Shown in pieces: positions 1 to 7,641 of a stretch of 24,194 nt of DNA; position 1 is the first letter of the stretch; every line of letters starts with the position of its first letter. A model generated the notes under the pieces. It was not told the DNA's origin, did no database searches, and was given only the letters and a program-made list of their open reading frames with translations. Made by a program: the position numbers and the translations under genes. The DNA comes from ATZT02 sp964639395 (lineage in GTDB: Bacteria; Actinomycetota; Actinomycetes; S36-B12; UBA5976): the NCBI GenBank assembly GCA_964639395.1, contig CAZXCT010000010.1:1-24194 (forward strand), given 5' to 3'.

Positions 1-2113
1 TGGCTTTGGCATCACTTAGCGGTTGGCCAACTTTGCAGTTGTCGCGGTAGATGGCAAGTGCTTTGACGCCCATCTTCCAAGCTTCGTAGTAAACCTCTTC
101 TACTTCATCAACAGTTGCCTCTTCTGGCATGTTTACTGTTTTTGAGATAGCACCTGAAAGAAATGGTTGCGCCGCGGCCATCATGCGTACGTGACCCATT
201 GGAGAGATTGAGCGTGCGCCCATTGCGCAATCGAACACTGAGTAGTGCTCTGGCTTTAGGCCAGGTGCATCGATTACGTTTCCGTTTACGGCGATGAATT
301 CAACAATTGCTTCTACGGTTTCTTCGGTGTAGCCGAGACGACGAAGTGCTCTTGGAATTGTTTGGTTAACAATTTGCATAGAACCGCCACCAACAAGTTT
401 CTTGAATTTAACCAAGGCAAACTCTGGCTCGATACCGGTGGTGTCACAATCCATCATGAAACCAATGGTTCCGGTTGGTGCAATCACACTGGCTTGAGCG
501 TTTCTAAAACCGTTCTTATCGCCAATTTCAATAACTTGGTTCCACATTTTGGTAGCAAGTTCATGAATTGGGCGATCGATTTCGCTGTCGACTCTAATTA
601 CTTCATTTGCATTCGCGTGCTTGCGCATAATGCGTTTGTGAGCGGATTCGTTGCGAGCGTAGCCGTTATAGGTGCCAACAACTCCGGCTAATTCAGCACT
701 TCTTTTATAAGAAGCTCCGGTCATTAGTGAAGTGATTGAGGCTGCTAGCGCACGACCGGCATCTGAGTCATAAGCAAGTCCAAGTGCCATCAAAAGCGCA
801 CCGAGGTTTGCGTAACCGATACCAAGTTGACGGAAGTCTCTAGTGGTTTGACCAATTGCCTCAGTTGGAAAATCTGCAAATGAGATTGAGATTTCCATAG
901 CAGTGATTACAAACTCGACTGCCTTAGCAAATGTGTCTGCATCAAAAGTGTCATCATCTTTTAAGAACTTCAAAAGATTTAGCGACGCTAAGTTACAAGA
1001 TGAGTTGTCTAGGTGCATGTATTCGCTGCAAGGGTTTGAAGCGTTAATGCGACCGGTCTCTGGGCTGGTATGCCAATCATTGATCGTGGTGTCGTATTGA
1101 ATACCTGGATCAGCACAAGCCCAAGCAGCTTCTGCTGCCTGACGGAACAATTTTTTAGCATTTACGGTCTTAACGGTGCCACCATCCGCACGAGCGGTTA
1201 AGGCAAATTCAGCATCGTTTTCATAAGCACGCATGAAATCATCAGAAACTCTGATGGAGTTATTTGCGTTTTGGTATTGAACGCTGATGATATCTTTGCC
1301 GCCTAGATCCATATCAAATCCGGCATCACGTAGCGCACGAATCTTTTCTTCTTCGCGGGCTTTGGTTTCAATAAATTCTTCAATATCTGGATGATCAACA
1401 TCAAGCACAACCATCTTGGCAGCTCTGCGGGTAGCGCCACCTGATTTGATTGTTCCAGCTGAGGCATCAGCACCGCGCATGAATGAAACTGGCCCTGAAG
1501 CTGTTCCACCTGACGAGAGCAATTCTTGGCTGCCGCGGATGCGCGAAAGGTTTACCCCTGCGCCAGATCCACCTTTGAAGATAACGCCTTCTTCTTTGAA
1601 CCAGTTCAGAATTGAACCGATTGAATCATCCACACTCAAGATAAAGCAAGCGCTTACTTGCTGTGGTGCGCTGGTTCCAACGTTGAACCAAACTGGTGAG
1701 TTGAAAGAAAACATTTGGTGCATAAGCATGTGAGTGAGTTCCATTCTAAAAATCTCACCATCTTTTTCGGTTGCAAAGTATCCACCGACTACTCCAGCTT
1801 CGGTGTATTTATTTACAACACGATCGATAACCTGCTTAAGTGACCATTCGCGGTTTTCGTGACCGACGGCTCCGCGAAAGTATTTAGTTGTAACGATGGT
1901 CGAAGCATTTACTGACCAAAAATCTGGAAACTCGGCACCTTTTTGTTCAAAGACAACTTCGCCAGTTTTCCAGTTATTTTGAACTACATCTCTACGCTCC
2001 CACTTAACTAAGTCGTAAGGGTGCACGCCTTCAGTTGAAAATAGACGGTTCATGGTTAAACCTGCACTGCGGTTTTTACCTGTTTTAATTGGGCCACTAA
2101 CGGTGTCAGTCAT
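1..2113 (-). CDS. nrdJ: Vitamin B12-dependent (class II) ribonucleoside-diphosphate reductase, C-terminus cut by window edge
   Basis: Reduces ribonucleotides to deoxyribonucleotides with an adenosylcobalamin radical; cytosolic. The frame opens at ATG 2113 and runs off the left edge after 704 codons; the actinobacterial family is usually about 950 residues, so roughly the last quarter is missing. Visible landmarks are the first redox cysteine in SACFILSVDDS (Cys156), the glycine-rich GGSGAGVNLS, the active-site NPCSE (360-364, Cys362 and Glu364), and CDTTGIEPE further on. It lies 34 bp downstream of nrdR on the same strand with no terminator between them, so the two are probably cotranscribed and repressed by NrdR. 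The family assignment is secure; substrate level (NDP or NTP) is inferred from the actinobacterial family. Confidence 0.96.
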   Translation of the reverse strand, partial: MTDTVSGPIKTGKNRSAGLTMNRLFSTEGVHPYDLVKWERRDVVQNNWKTGEVVFEQKGAEFPDFWSVNASTIVTTKYFRGAVGHENREWSLKQVIDRVVNKYTEAGVVGGYFATEKDGEIFRMELTHMLMHQMFSFNSPVWFNVGTSAPQQVSACFILSVDDSIGSILNWFKEEGVIFKGGSGAGVNLSRIRGSQELLSSGGTASGPVSFMRGADASAGTIKSGGATRRAAKMVVLDVDHPDIEEFIETKAREEEKIRALRDAGFDMDLGGKDIISVQYQNANNSIRVSDDFMRAYENDAEFALTARADGGTVKTVNAKKLFRQAAEAAWACADPGIQYDTTINDWHTSPETGRINASNPCSEYMHLDNSSCNLASLNLLKFLKDDDTFDADTFAKAVEFVITAMEISISFADFPTEAIGQTTRDFRQLGIGYANLGALLMALGLAYDSDAGRALAASITSLMTGASYKRSAELAGVVGTYNGYARNESAHKRIMRKHANANEVIRVDSEIDRPIHELATKMWNQVIEIGDKNGFRNAQASVIAPTGTIGFMMDCDTTGIEPEFALVKFKKLVGGGSMQIVNQTIPRALRRLGYTEETVEAIVEFIAVNGNVIDAPGLKPEHYSVFDCAMGARSISPMGHVRMMAAAQPFLSGAISKTVNMPEEATVDEVEEVYYEAWKMGVKALAIYRDNCKVGQPLSDAKA

Positions 2114-2147
2114 CTTGCTTCCTCTTTTTCTTTTGTGTTTTTAGTTT

Positions 2148-2675
2148 TTAACTTTTCGGCTTACTCTTTGAGCTGCCTTCGTCACTCACTTCACCATCGG
2201 TGGAGAGAGTCGCGGAGACATCCCCTAGATCTCTTGCCGTTCTTAGTAGCGAAATCTCAGATTCAAAATCTTCTAAAGATTCAAATCCGCGATAAACGCT
2301 GGCAAACCTCATGTAAGCAACTTCGTCGAGTTCACGCAAAGGTGCCAAGGTGGCTAAACCGACTTCATGTGAATCAACTGCAGCTACTCCTGAGGCGCGC
2401 ACGGTTTCTTCAACCTTTTGCGCTAATAGTGCTAAGTCGTCGTCTGTTACTGGACGGCCTTGACATGCTTTTCTTAGACCAGTTACAACTTTGGTACGGC
2501 TAAAGGGCTCAACCGCTCCAGAGCGTTTAACAACACTTAGTGTCGCTACCTCTTGGGTGGTAAAGCGACGATCACATTCGGGGCATTGGCGACGACGGCG
2601 GATTGCAGTGCCGTCATCGGTGGTGCGCGAATCAATTACACGAGAGTCGTGGTGGCGACAAAATGGACAATGCAT
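2148..2675 (-). CDS. nrdR: Transcriptional repressor NrdR
   Basis: ATP/dATP-sensing repressor of ribonucleotide reductase genes. The N-terminus is a zinc ribbon (MHCPFC, Cys3 and Cys6; CPEC about 28 residues later, followed by RRFTT), then an ATP-cone domain (about residues 46-136). The protein has 175 residues, slightly longer than the usual 150-160, the extra being a Ser/Lys-rich tail. I start it at ATG 2675, because NrdR proteins begin MHCPFC and a GGAGG ribosome site lies about 8 bases upstream; a TTG two codons earlier lies closer to that site. It precedes nrdJ by 34 bp. NrdR-box-like sites in its own upstream region suggest autoregulation of nrdRJ. Confidence 0.97.
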   Translation of the reverse strand: MHCPFCRHHDSRVIDSRTTDDGTAIRRRRQCPECDRRFTTQEVATLSVVKRSGAVEPFSRTKVVTGLRKACQGRPVTDDDLALLAQKVEETVRASGVAAVDSHEVGLATLAPLRELDEVAYMRFASVYRGFESLEDFESEISLLRTARDLGDVSATLSTDGEVSDEGSSKSKPKS

Positions 2676-2777
2676 CGCCAACTCCTCCCTAGTAAGTGAA
2701 TGTGGATGGCAAGATTGCTCTTGCCTGTGGATAACTAGCTTTTGGCCTTAATCCTGCTAGTAGTTTATGTGGAAAAC

Positions 2778-2793
2778 TTGGGGTTAACCCCAA
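2778..2793. repeat. Perfect 16-bp palindrome in the nrdR leader
   Basis: TTGGGGTTAACCCCAA is its own reverse complement. It lies about 105 bases upstream of the nrdR start codon and downstream of the proposed nrdRJ promoter. It could be an operator, or fold in the transcript as a six-pair hairpin with a four-base loop. No matching family of regulator is recognised. Confidence 0.5.
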
Positions 2794-2818
2794 TCTATGG
2801 GGTATTCCAACTTTAAAA

Positions 2819-2834
2819 CCACTAGATGTTGTGG
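2819..2834. promoter_or_regulatory. NrdR-box-like site, start-site proximal
   Basis: CCACTAGATGTTGTGG matches the bacterial NrdR box (acaCwAtATaTwGwgt) at 12 of 16 positions by hand alignment. It covers the expected transcription start (near 2829) of the nrdR promoter. Pairing with a second box 54 bp away (centre to centre, near five helical turns) fits cooperative repression, though NrdR boxes are more often about three turns apart. Confidence 0.5.
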
Positions 2835-2835
2835 A

Positions 2836-2864
2836 ACTCTATCTTATTTGAGACCCCAGTGCAA
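2836..2864 (-). promoter_or_regulatory. Candidate sigma-A-type promoter of nrdR-nrdJ
   Basis: On the minus strand, TTGCAC (2859-2864) and TAGAGT (2836-2841) are separated by exactly 17 bases, matching the actinobacterial TTGNNN / TANNNT housekeeping pattern. The predicted start is near 2829, leaving a leader of about 150 bases before nrdR. Its position between two NrdR-box-like sites supports it. A promoter closer to nrdR is not excluded. Confidence 0.5.
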
Positions 2865-2872
2865 ACACCACG

Positions 2873-2888
2873 CCCCTATATTTTGTGT
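2873..2888. promoter_or_regulatory. NrdR-box-like site, upstream of the -35
   Basis: CCCCTATATTTTGTGT matches the NrdR box consensus at 13 of 16 positions, including the central TATAT-like core and the GTGT end. It ends nine bases upstream of the proposed -35 hexamer of the nrdRJ promoter. This is the better match of the two boxes. Confidence 0.6.
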
Positions 2889-3021
2889 TGCGCGTGTTGC
2901 TCGTGTGCCAGATGTTGCGTTTTCGCAGGTCAACGACCAGAAAACAAAGTAAATCTTAGGTTTAACCAATTGCCCAGCATTTAAATTACGGCGTGTCGAG
3001 GAAGCCCGCCCCTCGCCAGGG

Positions 3022-3050
3022 TTGGCGCTGGCCTAACTTTGGGGTACGGT
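3022..3050 (+). promoter_or_regulatory. Candidate sigma-A-type promoter of gpgS
   Basis: TTGGCG (3022-3027) and TACGGT (3045-3050) are 17 bases apart, fitting the actinobacterial TTGNNN / TANNNT pattern. A start near 3057 would give an AT-rich leader of about 65 bases before the gpgS start codon. The small inverted repeat at 3015-3032 overlaps the -35. Confidence 0.45.
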
Positions 3051-3122
3051 GAAATCATAAGTTTTTAACTTTAATTTTTTATTTATTTAATTTAAATCCT
3101 GAATGCTGAAAGGGTGATTCTA

Positions 3123-4046
3123 ATGGCATTTGATATCAAGCGGGTACTTTCAAAACTAAATATAAAAACTCTCTTTAAAAAGCCTCGCCCGAAGCTTGCA
3201 CAATACAAATCGAAAGACTTTCCAGTTCAATTATTTCTATCTGCCAACCGGCCCACCATTTCAGTATGCGTACTCACCAAAGATTGCGCTAGCACAATTG
3301 ATAACACGCTTAGCGTGCTAGATGATTGTTTGGCGAATGGATATATCGATCAAGTAGTAGTGGTTGATGCGCACAGCCAAGATGGAACACCTGAAATTGC
3401 TCGAAGACATGAAGCCCAGGTTTTTGGGCAAGATGATTTACTCTCCCAATTTGGCCCCACCTTAGGTAAAGGCGACGCCATGTGGCGGGCGCAAAGCGTA
3501 TTAACGGGTGACATTGTGGTGTATCAAGATGGCGATCTTTATGACTACGCAATGCGGCATGTTTTAGGGGTGATCGGCCCACTTTTAAAATATCCCAAAC
3601 TTTCTTTTGTAAAAGGCACCTACCGTAGGCATTTGAGAAGTAAGGGCACGGTTGTTAAAGATGGCGGGGGGCGAGTTTCAACTCTCACTGCCCGCCCACT
3701 TTTAAAGGCTTTTTACCCCGAGCTTCATGAATTTCGTCAACCACTCAGTGGTGAGGCTGCGATAAGAAAATCGCTACTTGAACAACTTCCCGTAGTAACC
3801 GGCTACGGAGTCGAGATCGCCATGATGGTTGATGTTTATCGTTCACTTGGCATCGAGGCGATGGCTGAGGTAGACCTACACGAGCGCCATAATAATCATC
3901 AGTCTTTACAAGAATTAGGTGCAATGGCTGAAACCGTTACTCAAACTATTCTTTCGCGAGTTTTTAAAGAAGGACGTTATGACTCCCCAATCGAGTCCCC
4001 AGTAGAGCGTCCTGCCTTTATTTCGCTTCAAAATTCTTCTGCTTAG
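3123..4046 (+). CDS. gpgS: Glucosyl-3-phosphoglycerate synthase (GT81 family)
   Basis: Transfers glucose from a nucleotide sugar to 3-phosphoglycerate, the first step to glucosylglycerate, a compatible solute (and the start of methylglucose lipopolysaccharide in mycobacteria). The 307-residue protein shows a GT-A fold: ISVCVLTKD (46-54), VVDAHSQDGT (80-89), GKGDAMWRA (115-123), the metal-binding DGD (136-138), FVKGTYRR (162-169), GGRVSTLTARPLLKAFYPEL (182-201) and TGYGVEI (226-232). These are the GpgS signatures, rather than those of a general family 2 glycosyltransferase. I start at ATG 3123, with AAAGGG 9-14 bases upstream; the GTG at 3114 falls within that ribosome site. An MFS gene follows after 16 bp. 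No gpgP phosphatase is in the window. Confidence 0.9.
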   Translation: MAFDIKRVLSKLNIKTLFKKPRPKLAQYKSKDFPVQLFLSANRPTISVCVLTKDCASTIDNTLSVLDDCLANGYIDQVVVVDAHSQDGTPEIARRHEAQVFGQDDLLSQFGPTLGKGDAMWRAQSVLTGDIVVYQDGDLYDYAMRHVLGVIGPLLKYPKLSFVKGTYRRHLRSKGTVVKDGGGRVSTLTARPLLKAFYPELHEFRQPLSGEAAIRKSLLEQLPVVTGYGVEIAMMVDVYRSLGIEAMAEVDLHERHNNHQSLQELGAMAETVTQTILSRVFKEGRYDSPIESPVERPAFISLQNSSA

Positions 4047-4062
4047 CGGTAGTGTTTGAGCG

Positions 4063-5379
4063 ATGGATATTAGAAAAGTCCGTAGATCTTGGTATCTATA
4101 CGATTGGGCAAATTCTGCATTTTCGACCACAGTTGTAACAGTATTCTTAGGCCCCTACTTAACAAATATTGCCAATGATGCCGCTGATGAAAACGGGTTT
4201 ATTAACTTTCTGGGCTTTAATATTCGGGGTGGTTCGCTCTACCCATACGCAATTTCTATCTCAGTAATCATGCAAGTATTAATTCTGCCCATTGTTGGCT
4301 CAGTGGCTGATCGAATTAAAAACCGTAATTTAACGCTTGGTTTCTTTGCTTATCTGGGTGCTATCTCAACCATGTTGCTTTATTTCGTTGGTCCGGGTGA
4401 CTTCACCATGGGGGCGTTGCTATTTATTCTTGCCAATGTCAGCTTTGGGTCTGCCTTGGTGGTTTATAACTCTTATTTGCCCGACATTGCCTCCCCTGAT
4501 GAGAGAGATGTGATTTCAAGTCGCGGCTGGGCAATGGGTTATGCCGGTGGTGGCTTGCTATTGATTGCAAATCTCGCATTGTTTCTTTCTCACGAATCAA
4601 TCGGAATTTCATCCGAGCAAGCAGTGCGAATAAGTTTATTTTCTGCCGGATTTTGGTGGGCAATGTTTGGCTTGATCACAATTAGAGGAGTCAAGCCACT
4701 AAATCGCCCGCAAGGCGATGTGGGTAAAGATGCCTTAGTAATCGGGTTTAAAGAATTAAATCAAACTTACAAAGATATTAAAAAATATCCAGAAACGTTT
4801 AAATTTTTAATTGCTTATCTTTTATACAACGATGGCATTCAAACAGTAATTGCACTAAGTGGTACCTACGCCATTATCGAATTAATGCTAGATGAAAGTG
4901 CGCTAGTAACCACCATTATCATCGTGCAAAGTGTTGCCTTGATTGGATCGTTGGCACTTGGTCGATTAGCGTTACGTTACGGATCTAAAAAAGTTGTCTT
5001 AGGTTCTTTGGTGGTTTGGTCAACATTGGTATTTGCCGCGTATTTTATTCCGGTGGGATCCACTTACACCTATTACGCATTAGGCGCCGGGATTGGATTT
5101 GTCCTCGGGGGTAGCCAGGCACTATCTCGCTCACTCTATAGCCAAGTTATCCCTAAAGATAAAGAGGCAAAATACTTTTCGTTTTATGAAATTGCCGAAC
5201 GTGGCACTTCTTGGATTGGCACCGCTGCTTTTGGTATTGCCTATTCCTTCACCGGCTCATACCGCATCAGTATCTTGCTGTTAGTAGTTTTCTTTGTGAT
5301 TGGCGGATTATTGCTGATGCGGGTAGATGTTAGAAAGGCAATTGAACAAGCTGGCAATAAACAGCCAGCGGTGGTTTAA
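4063..5379 (+). CDS. MFS transporter, UMF1 / Atg22-like family
   Basis: Inner-membrane permease of 438 residues with about 12 hydrophobic segments. The N-terminal signature WYLYDWANSAFSTTVVTVFL (residues 10-29) is characteristic of the UMF1 (DUF, Atg22-like) branch of the major facilitator superfamily, whose yeast relative exports amino acids from the vacuole. A further family-like stretch, GGSQALSRSLYSQVIP, lies near residues 347-362. The substrate is not known from sequence. It starts 16 bp after gpgS, so the two may be cotranscribed, and its stop codon overlaps by 4 bp with the stop of the convergent DUF2236 gene. The ribosome site is weak, in keeping with translational dependence on gpgS. 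Confidence 0.88.
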   Translation: MDIRKVRRSWYLYDWANSAFSTTVVTVFLGPYLTNIANDAADENGFINFLGFNIRGGSLYPYAISISVIMQVLILPIVGSVADRIKNRNLTLGFFAYLGAISTMLLYFVGPGDFTMGALLFILANVSFGSALVVYNSYLPDIASPDERDVISSRGWAMGYAGGGLLLIANLALFLSHESIGISSEQAVRISLFSAGFWWAMFGLITIRGVKPLNRPQGDVGKDALVIGFKELNQTYKDIKKYPETFKFLIAYLLYNDGIQTVIALSGTYAIIELMLDESALVTTIIIVQSVALIGSLALGRLALRYGSKKVVLGSLVVWSTLVFAAYFIPVGSTYTYYALGAGIGFVLGGSQALSRSLYSQVIPKDKEAKYFSFYEIAERGTSWIGTAAFGIAYSFTGSYRISILLLVVFFVIGGLLLMRVDVRKAIEQAGNKQPAVV

Positions 5380-6293
5380 GACCAAGCCCCAATTCTTTTT
5401 AATCTATCTTTTGCCGCAGATTCCAAGGGGGACTCTTTACCGATACTTTTTGCCATCACATACAACAATCCGCGAGTAATGGGCTTAATAAACCATAGGG
5501 GTAATGGCTTTATGGCGAGTAACTTCAAGTATTTTGCATCAATTGAGGCCACCGCGGCTTGAAAAAGCAGGGCATAGACAACTTTGGCAACTCGTGGCAG
5601 TGGTGGGTTTTTCAAAAAACTAATCACTTTAAAAGTAGTCGCATTTGCTACTAGAAAATTACTTTGATAGAACTCGCCAATAGTTTGCGTTAATTCTTTT
5701 GCGCTGAGCGGGCAGTTGGCTAAACCAAGTGGTGCAACAGATTTTGCCCAAAGCCTTACATAAGCATCTTCACCACCCGGTATTTCTTTTCGGGAATAGA
5801 GTTGATGCGCTCTTAAGAAAGATTCAGTAAAAGCCACGTGCACCCACAACAGTAAGGCTGGGTCTGAGGCCTGATAGGCCACATTTTCACCGCTAGCATT
5901 TTTGTACTCACCTTTGACGCTGGCGTGCATGGTATTTACCCGTGTCGCCTCTTTTGCAATCGCGGATTGTGAGCCAAAGGTTGTGATGGTTAACCATTTA
6001 GTGGTTCCTGCCAAGCGCCCTAATGCGTCAGTTTCATAGCGGGAATGAGTTGCTACCCCACTTAGCGTGCCCAAATGAAGCGCCTGCATCAATAGTGCTC
6101 TTATTCCACCTATCAAAGTTGCTAAATCGCCATGAACAACCCACGGCGCATCTGAAGGCAGAAACAAACCGGCGTCATCGCCTTCACTTACTGCCGCGAG
6201 CCACGGCGGTTGCCCATCGGGGCTATTGGTGATTATTTTTCGAAATCTTTTACCTATCGCTTTTTGTATTCGATTGGTTTTTATCTTTTGCAT
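5376..6293 (-). CDS. DUF2236 / MpaB-type (latex-clearing-like) haem oxygenase family protein
   Basis: Members of this family are b-type haem proteins; Lcp cleaves rubber and fungal MpaB cleaves a farnesyl chain, but most bacterial members have no known substrate. The family pattern is visible: VVHGDLATLIGGIRALLMQA leading to HLG (around His73, where most members have HPG), RVNTMHASVKG (118-128, with the His and Arg expected near the haem), and DPALLLWVHVAFTESFLRA (144-162). No signal peptide is seen. I use ATG 6293 (305 residues), eight bases after the upstream stop codon. A TTG at 6329 has GGAG upstream but lies inside the upstream gene. The 3' end overlaps the convergent MFS stop by 4 bp. 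The family is confident; the reaction is unknown. Confidence 0.85.
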   Translation of the reverse strand: MQKIKTNRIQKAIGKRFRKIITNSPDGQPPWLAAVSEGDDAGLFLPSDAPWVVHGDLATLIGGIRALLMQALHLGTLSGVATHSRYETDALGRLAGTTKWLTITTFGSQSAIAKEATRVNTMHASVKGEYKNASGENVAYQASDPALLLWVHVAFTESFLRAHQLYSRKEIPGGEDAYVRLWAKSVAPLGLANCPLSAKELTQTIGEFYQSNFLVANATTFKVISFLKNPPLPRVAKVVYALLFQAAVASIDAKYLKLLAIKPLPLWFIKPITRGLLYVMAKSIGKESPLESAAKDRLKRIGAWS

Positions 6294-6301
6294 GGATTGA
6301 A

Positions 6302-7513
6302 TTAGAGCGTCTCTTCTCTGATTTTCCAATCTACTCCGAATTCTTTTACTTTATCTAAAAATGGCATTGGATCAAACCACTCTGGGCCCATCACTGCTTC
6401 TGGCTTCCAAATACCTTCACTTATTAATTCCATTGCGATAACAGGGTTAAGTGCCGTTTGCCAAACCACAGCTTGATCGCCATACTGCTTCATTGACCAT
6501 TCATTATCTACCGCGTGATAGATATAAACTGCTCTTGGATTTTTTGATTTGTCTTTACCTTTTACTAAAATACCGGCGCAAGTTTTACCTTTCATGCGCT
6601 TTCCTAAGGTGGCTGGGTCGGGTAACGAGGCCGCAAGTAAATCTCTCGGTGAAACTTTGACGCCTTTCACTTCTACCCGCTCAGTTTTATCTAAACCTAA
6701 TTTTCGAATCGTTTCTAAGATTCCAATAAATTCTTCGCCTAAACCATATTTGAAATTAACTTTTTTTGCATCAATTTTTTGTGGGATCAGAACTACTTCT
6801 TCGTGTTCGACATTTACGCAAGCTACTGGGCCGATACCTTCAGGAAAGTCAAAAATTTCAGGCTCGCTGAAAGGCTCTGTGGTGAACCAGCCGGTACCGT
6901 CTTCCCAAACAATTGGTGGATTTAGACACTCTTCAATTGTGGTCCAGATGCTAAAGGTAGGGGCAAATTCGTAGCCTTCAACTACCAAGTTGGCACCATC
7001 TAAAACCGTAATTGAATCAATTTCACTAAACAGATGCTCAGCGGCATATTTAGCAAAGACATCGCTCATGCCGGGCTCTATCCCCATTCCGACCAGCGCA
7101 TAAATGCCCCGCTCAGCCCAGTTCCAATCGCGAGCAAATTGTTCATCACCTAACTTCACGCCGCACTCGGTATAGGGATATTCCGGATGAGGTTTAGAAA
7201 GACTCATCGCCATATCCATGTAATTGACCTCTTCAACTTCGCATGCCCTAAAAATTGGCATTACGAATCTGGGGTCAATGGCATTAACTACTATGTCGGG
7301 TTTGGTATTTCTGATTAATTCTCGCAAGGCTTCTACATCGCCTGCATCTACCATGGCGGCTTTAAACCGAACGTCTTTAGTACGCGCTACAGCTGCTTCG
7401 GCTCGATTTAGGTCGTAGTCCGCCACTGTCATTTCAGTGATAGACGATCTACGAGATGCGATATTAGCAATCGCACTACCAACTCCGCCTGCACCTATTA
7501 CTAGGGCTTTCAC
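6302..7513 (-). CDS. Saccharopine dehydrogenase-like oxidoreductase (LYS9 fold)
   Basis: NAD(P)-dependent oxidoreductase of 403 residues. The Rossmann loop is at the very N-terminus (VIGAGGVGSAIANIA, about 5-19), with the acidic VADYD at the end of the second strand. Later segments (DIVVNAIDPRFVMPIFRACE; ALVGMGIEPGMSDVFAKYAA) are typical of the saccharopine dehydrogenase / carboxynorspermidine dehydrogenase group, and the overall length and C-terminus ending in DPMPFLDKV...VDWK resemble carboxynorspermidine dehydrogenase as I recall it. The substrate, a lysine- or polyamine-type amine, is inferred only. The start is GTG 7513, with AGGAGA 7-8 bases upstream. A good promoter and the terminator of the upstream permease suggest it is expressed separately from the permease, but together with the DUF2236 gene. 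Confidence 0.85.
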   Translation of the reverse strand: MKALVIGAGGVGSAIANIASRRSSITEMTVADYDLNRAEAAVARTKDVRFKAAMVDAGDVEALRELIRNTKPDIVVNAIDPRFVMPIFRACEVEEVNYMDMAMSLSKPHPEYPYTECGVKLGDEQFARDWNWAERGIYALVGMGIEPGMSDVFAKYAAEHLFSEIDSITVLDGANLVVEGYEFAPTFSIWTTIEECLNPPIVWEDGTGWFTTEPFSEPEIFDFPEGIGPVACVNVEHEEVVLIPQKIDAKKVNFKYGLGEEFIGILETIRKLGLDKTERVEVKGVKVSPRDLLAASLPDPATLGKRMKGKTCAGILVKGKDKSKNPRAVYIYHAVDNEWSMKQYGDQAVVWQTALNPVIAMELISEGIWKPEAVMGPEWFDPMPFLDKVKEFGVDWKIREETL

Positions 7514-7542
7514 GGGAAAATCTCCTTTTCAGGTTCTCTTAC

Positions 7543-7571
7543 AACCTAGCATGCGGTGAAATATGGCTCAA
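7543..7571 (-). promoter_or_regulatory. Candidate promoter of the saccharopine-dehydrogenase-like gene
   Basis: On the minus strand TTGAGC (7566-7571) and TAGGTT (7543-7548) are 17 bases apart. The expected start is near 7536, giving a short leader with an AGGAGA ribosome site before GTG 7513. It lies just after the permease terminator, which supports an independent unit. Confidence 0.5.
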
Positions 7572-7599
7572 ATTGGCTTATTTTTGCTGTTAAATGATT

Positions 7600-7625
7600 A
7601 AAGGGCACCCAATTGGATGCCCTTT
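7600..7625 (-). terminator. Intrinsic-type terminator after the permease gene
   Basis: AAAGGGCA (7600-7607) and TGCCCTTT (7618-7625) form an eight-pair stem that extends inward with CCAA/TTGG after one mismatch. It lies 16 bases after the permease stop and is followed by an A/T-rich run on the minus strand. The U-tract is short, so efficiency is uncertain. Confidence 0.65.
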
Positions 7626-7641
7626 AATTTATAGCTTTGAA

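Larger units (their letters stand above)
2701..2838 (-). promoter_or_regulatory. Cluster of DnaA-box-like motifs upstream of nrdR
   Basis: Read on the minus strand there is a perfect TTATCCACA (2726-2734), TTTTCCACA (2768-2776, one mismatch), CCATCCACA (2701-2709, two mismatches) and AGTTCCACA (2830-2838, two mismatches), all in the same orientation. DnaA is known to act on ribonucleotide reductase promoters in other bacteria, so a regulatory role here is plausible. The perfect 9-mer and the shared TCCACA core are seen; binding is inferred. Confidence 0.5.
2676..3122. other. nrdR-gpgS divergent intergenic control region
   Basis: This is the only non-coding stretch over 300 bases in the window. 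From left to right it holds four DnaA-box-like motifs, a perfect 16-bp palindrome, a minus-strand promoter flanked by two NrdR-box-like sites, a short 9-bp-period repeat (TGTTGC units from 2886 to 2918), two adjacent small inverted repeats (2997-3032), a plus-strand promoter, and an AT-rich gpgS leader. I see no convincing open reading frame or known RNA in it. Confidence 0.7.

Noticed and set aside
1303..1733. Open frames antisense or out of frame to nrdJ.
   Set aside because: They lie inside a strongly conserved nrdJ frame, have no family features and no ribosome sites.
2997..3032. Two adjacent small hairpins (CGAGG/CCTCG and GCCAG/CTGGC), the first with a C-rich loop, reminiscent of the actinobacterial 6C RNA.
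   Set aside because: The second loop is not C-rich on either strand and the stems are only five pairs. The second hairpin also overlaps a good -35 for gpgS, so DNA-level function or chance is likelier than an RNA gene.
6294..6329. Upstream TTG start (6329) for the DUF2236 gene, with GGAG before it.
   Set aside because: The GGAG is within the conserved end of the upstream coding sequence and may be fortuitous; the ATG at 6293 just after the upstream stop gives a normal N-terminus. It is not excluded.
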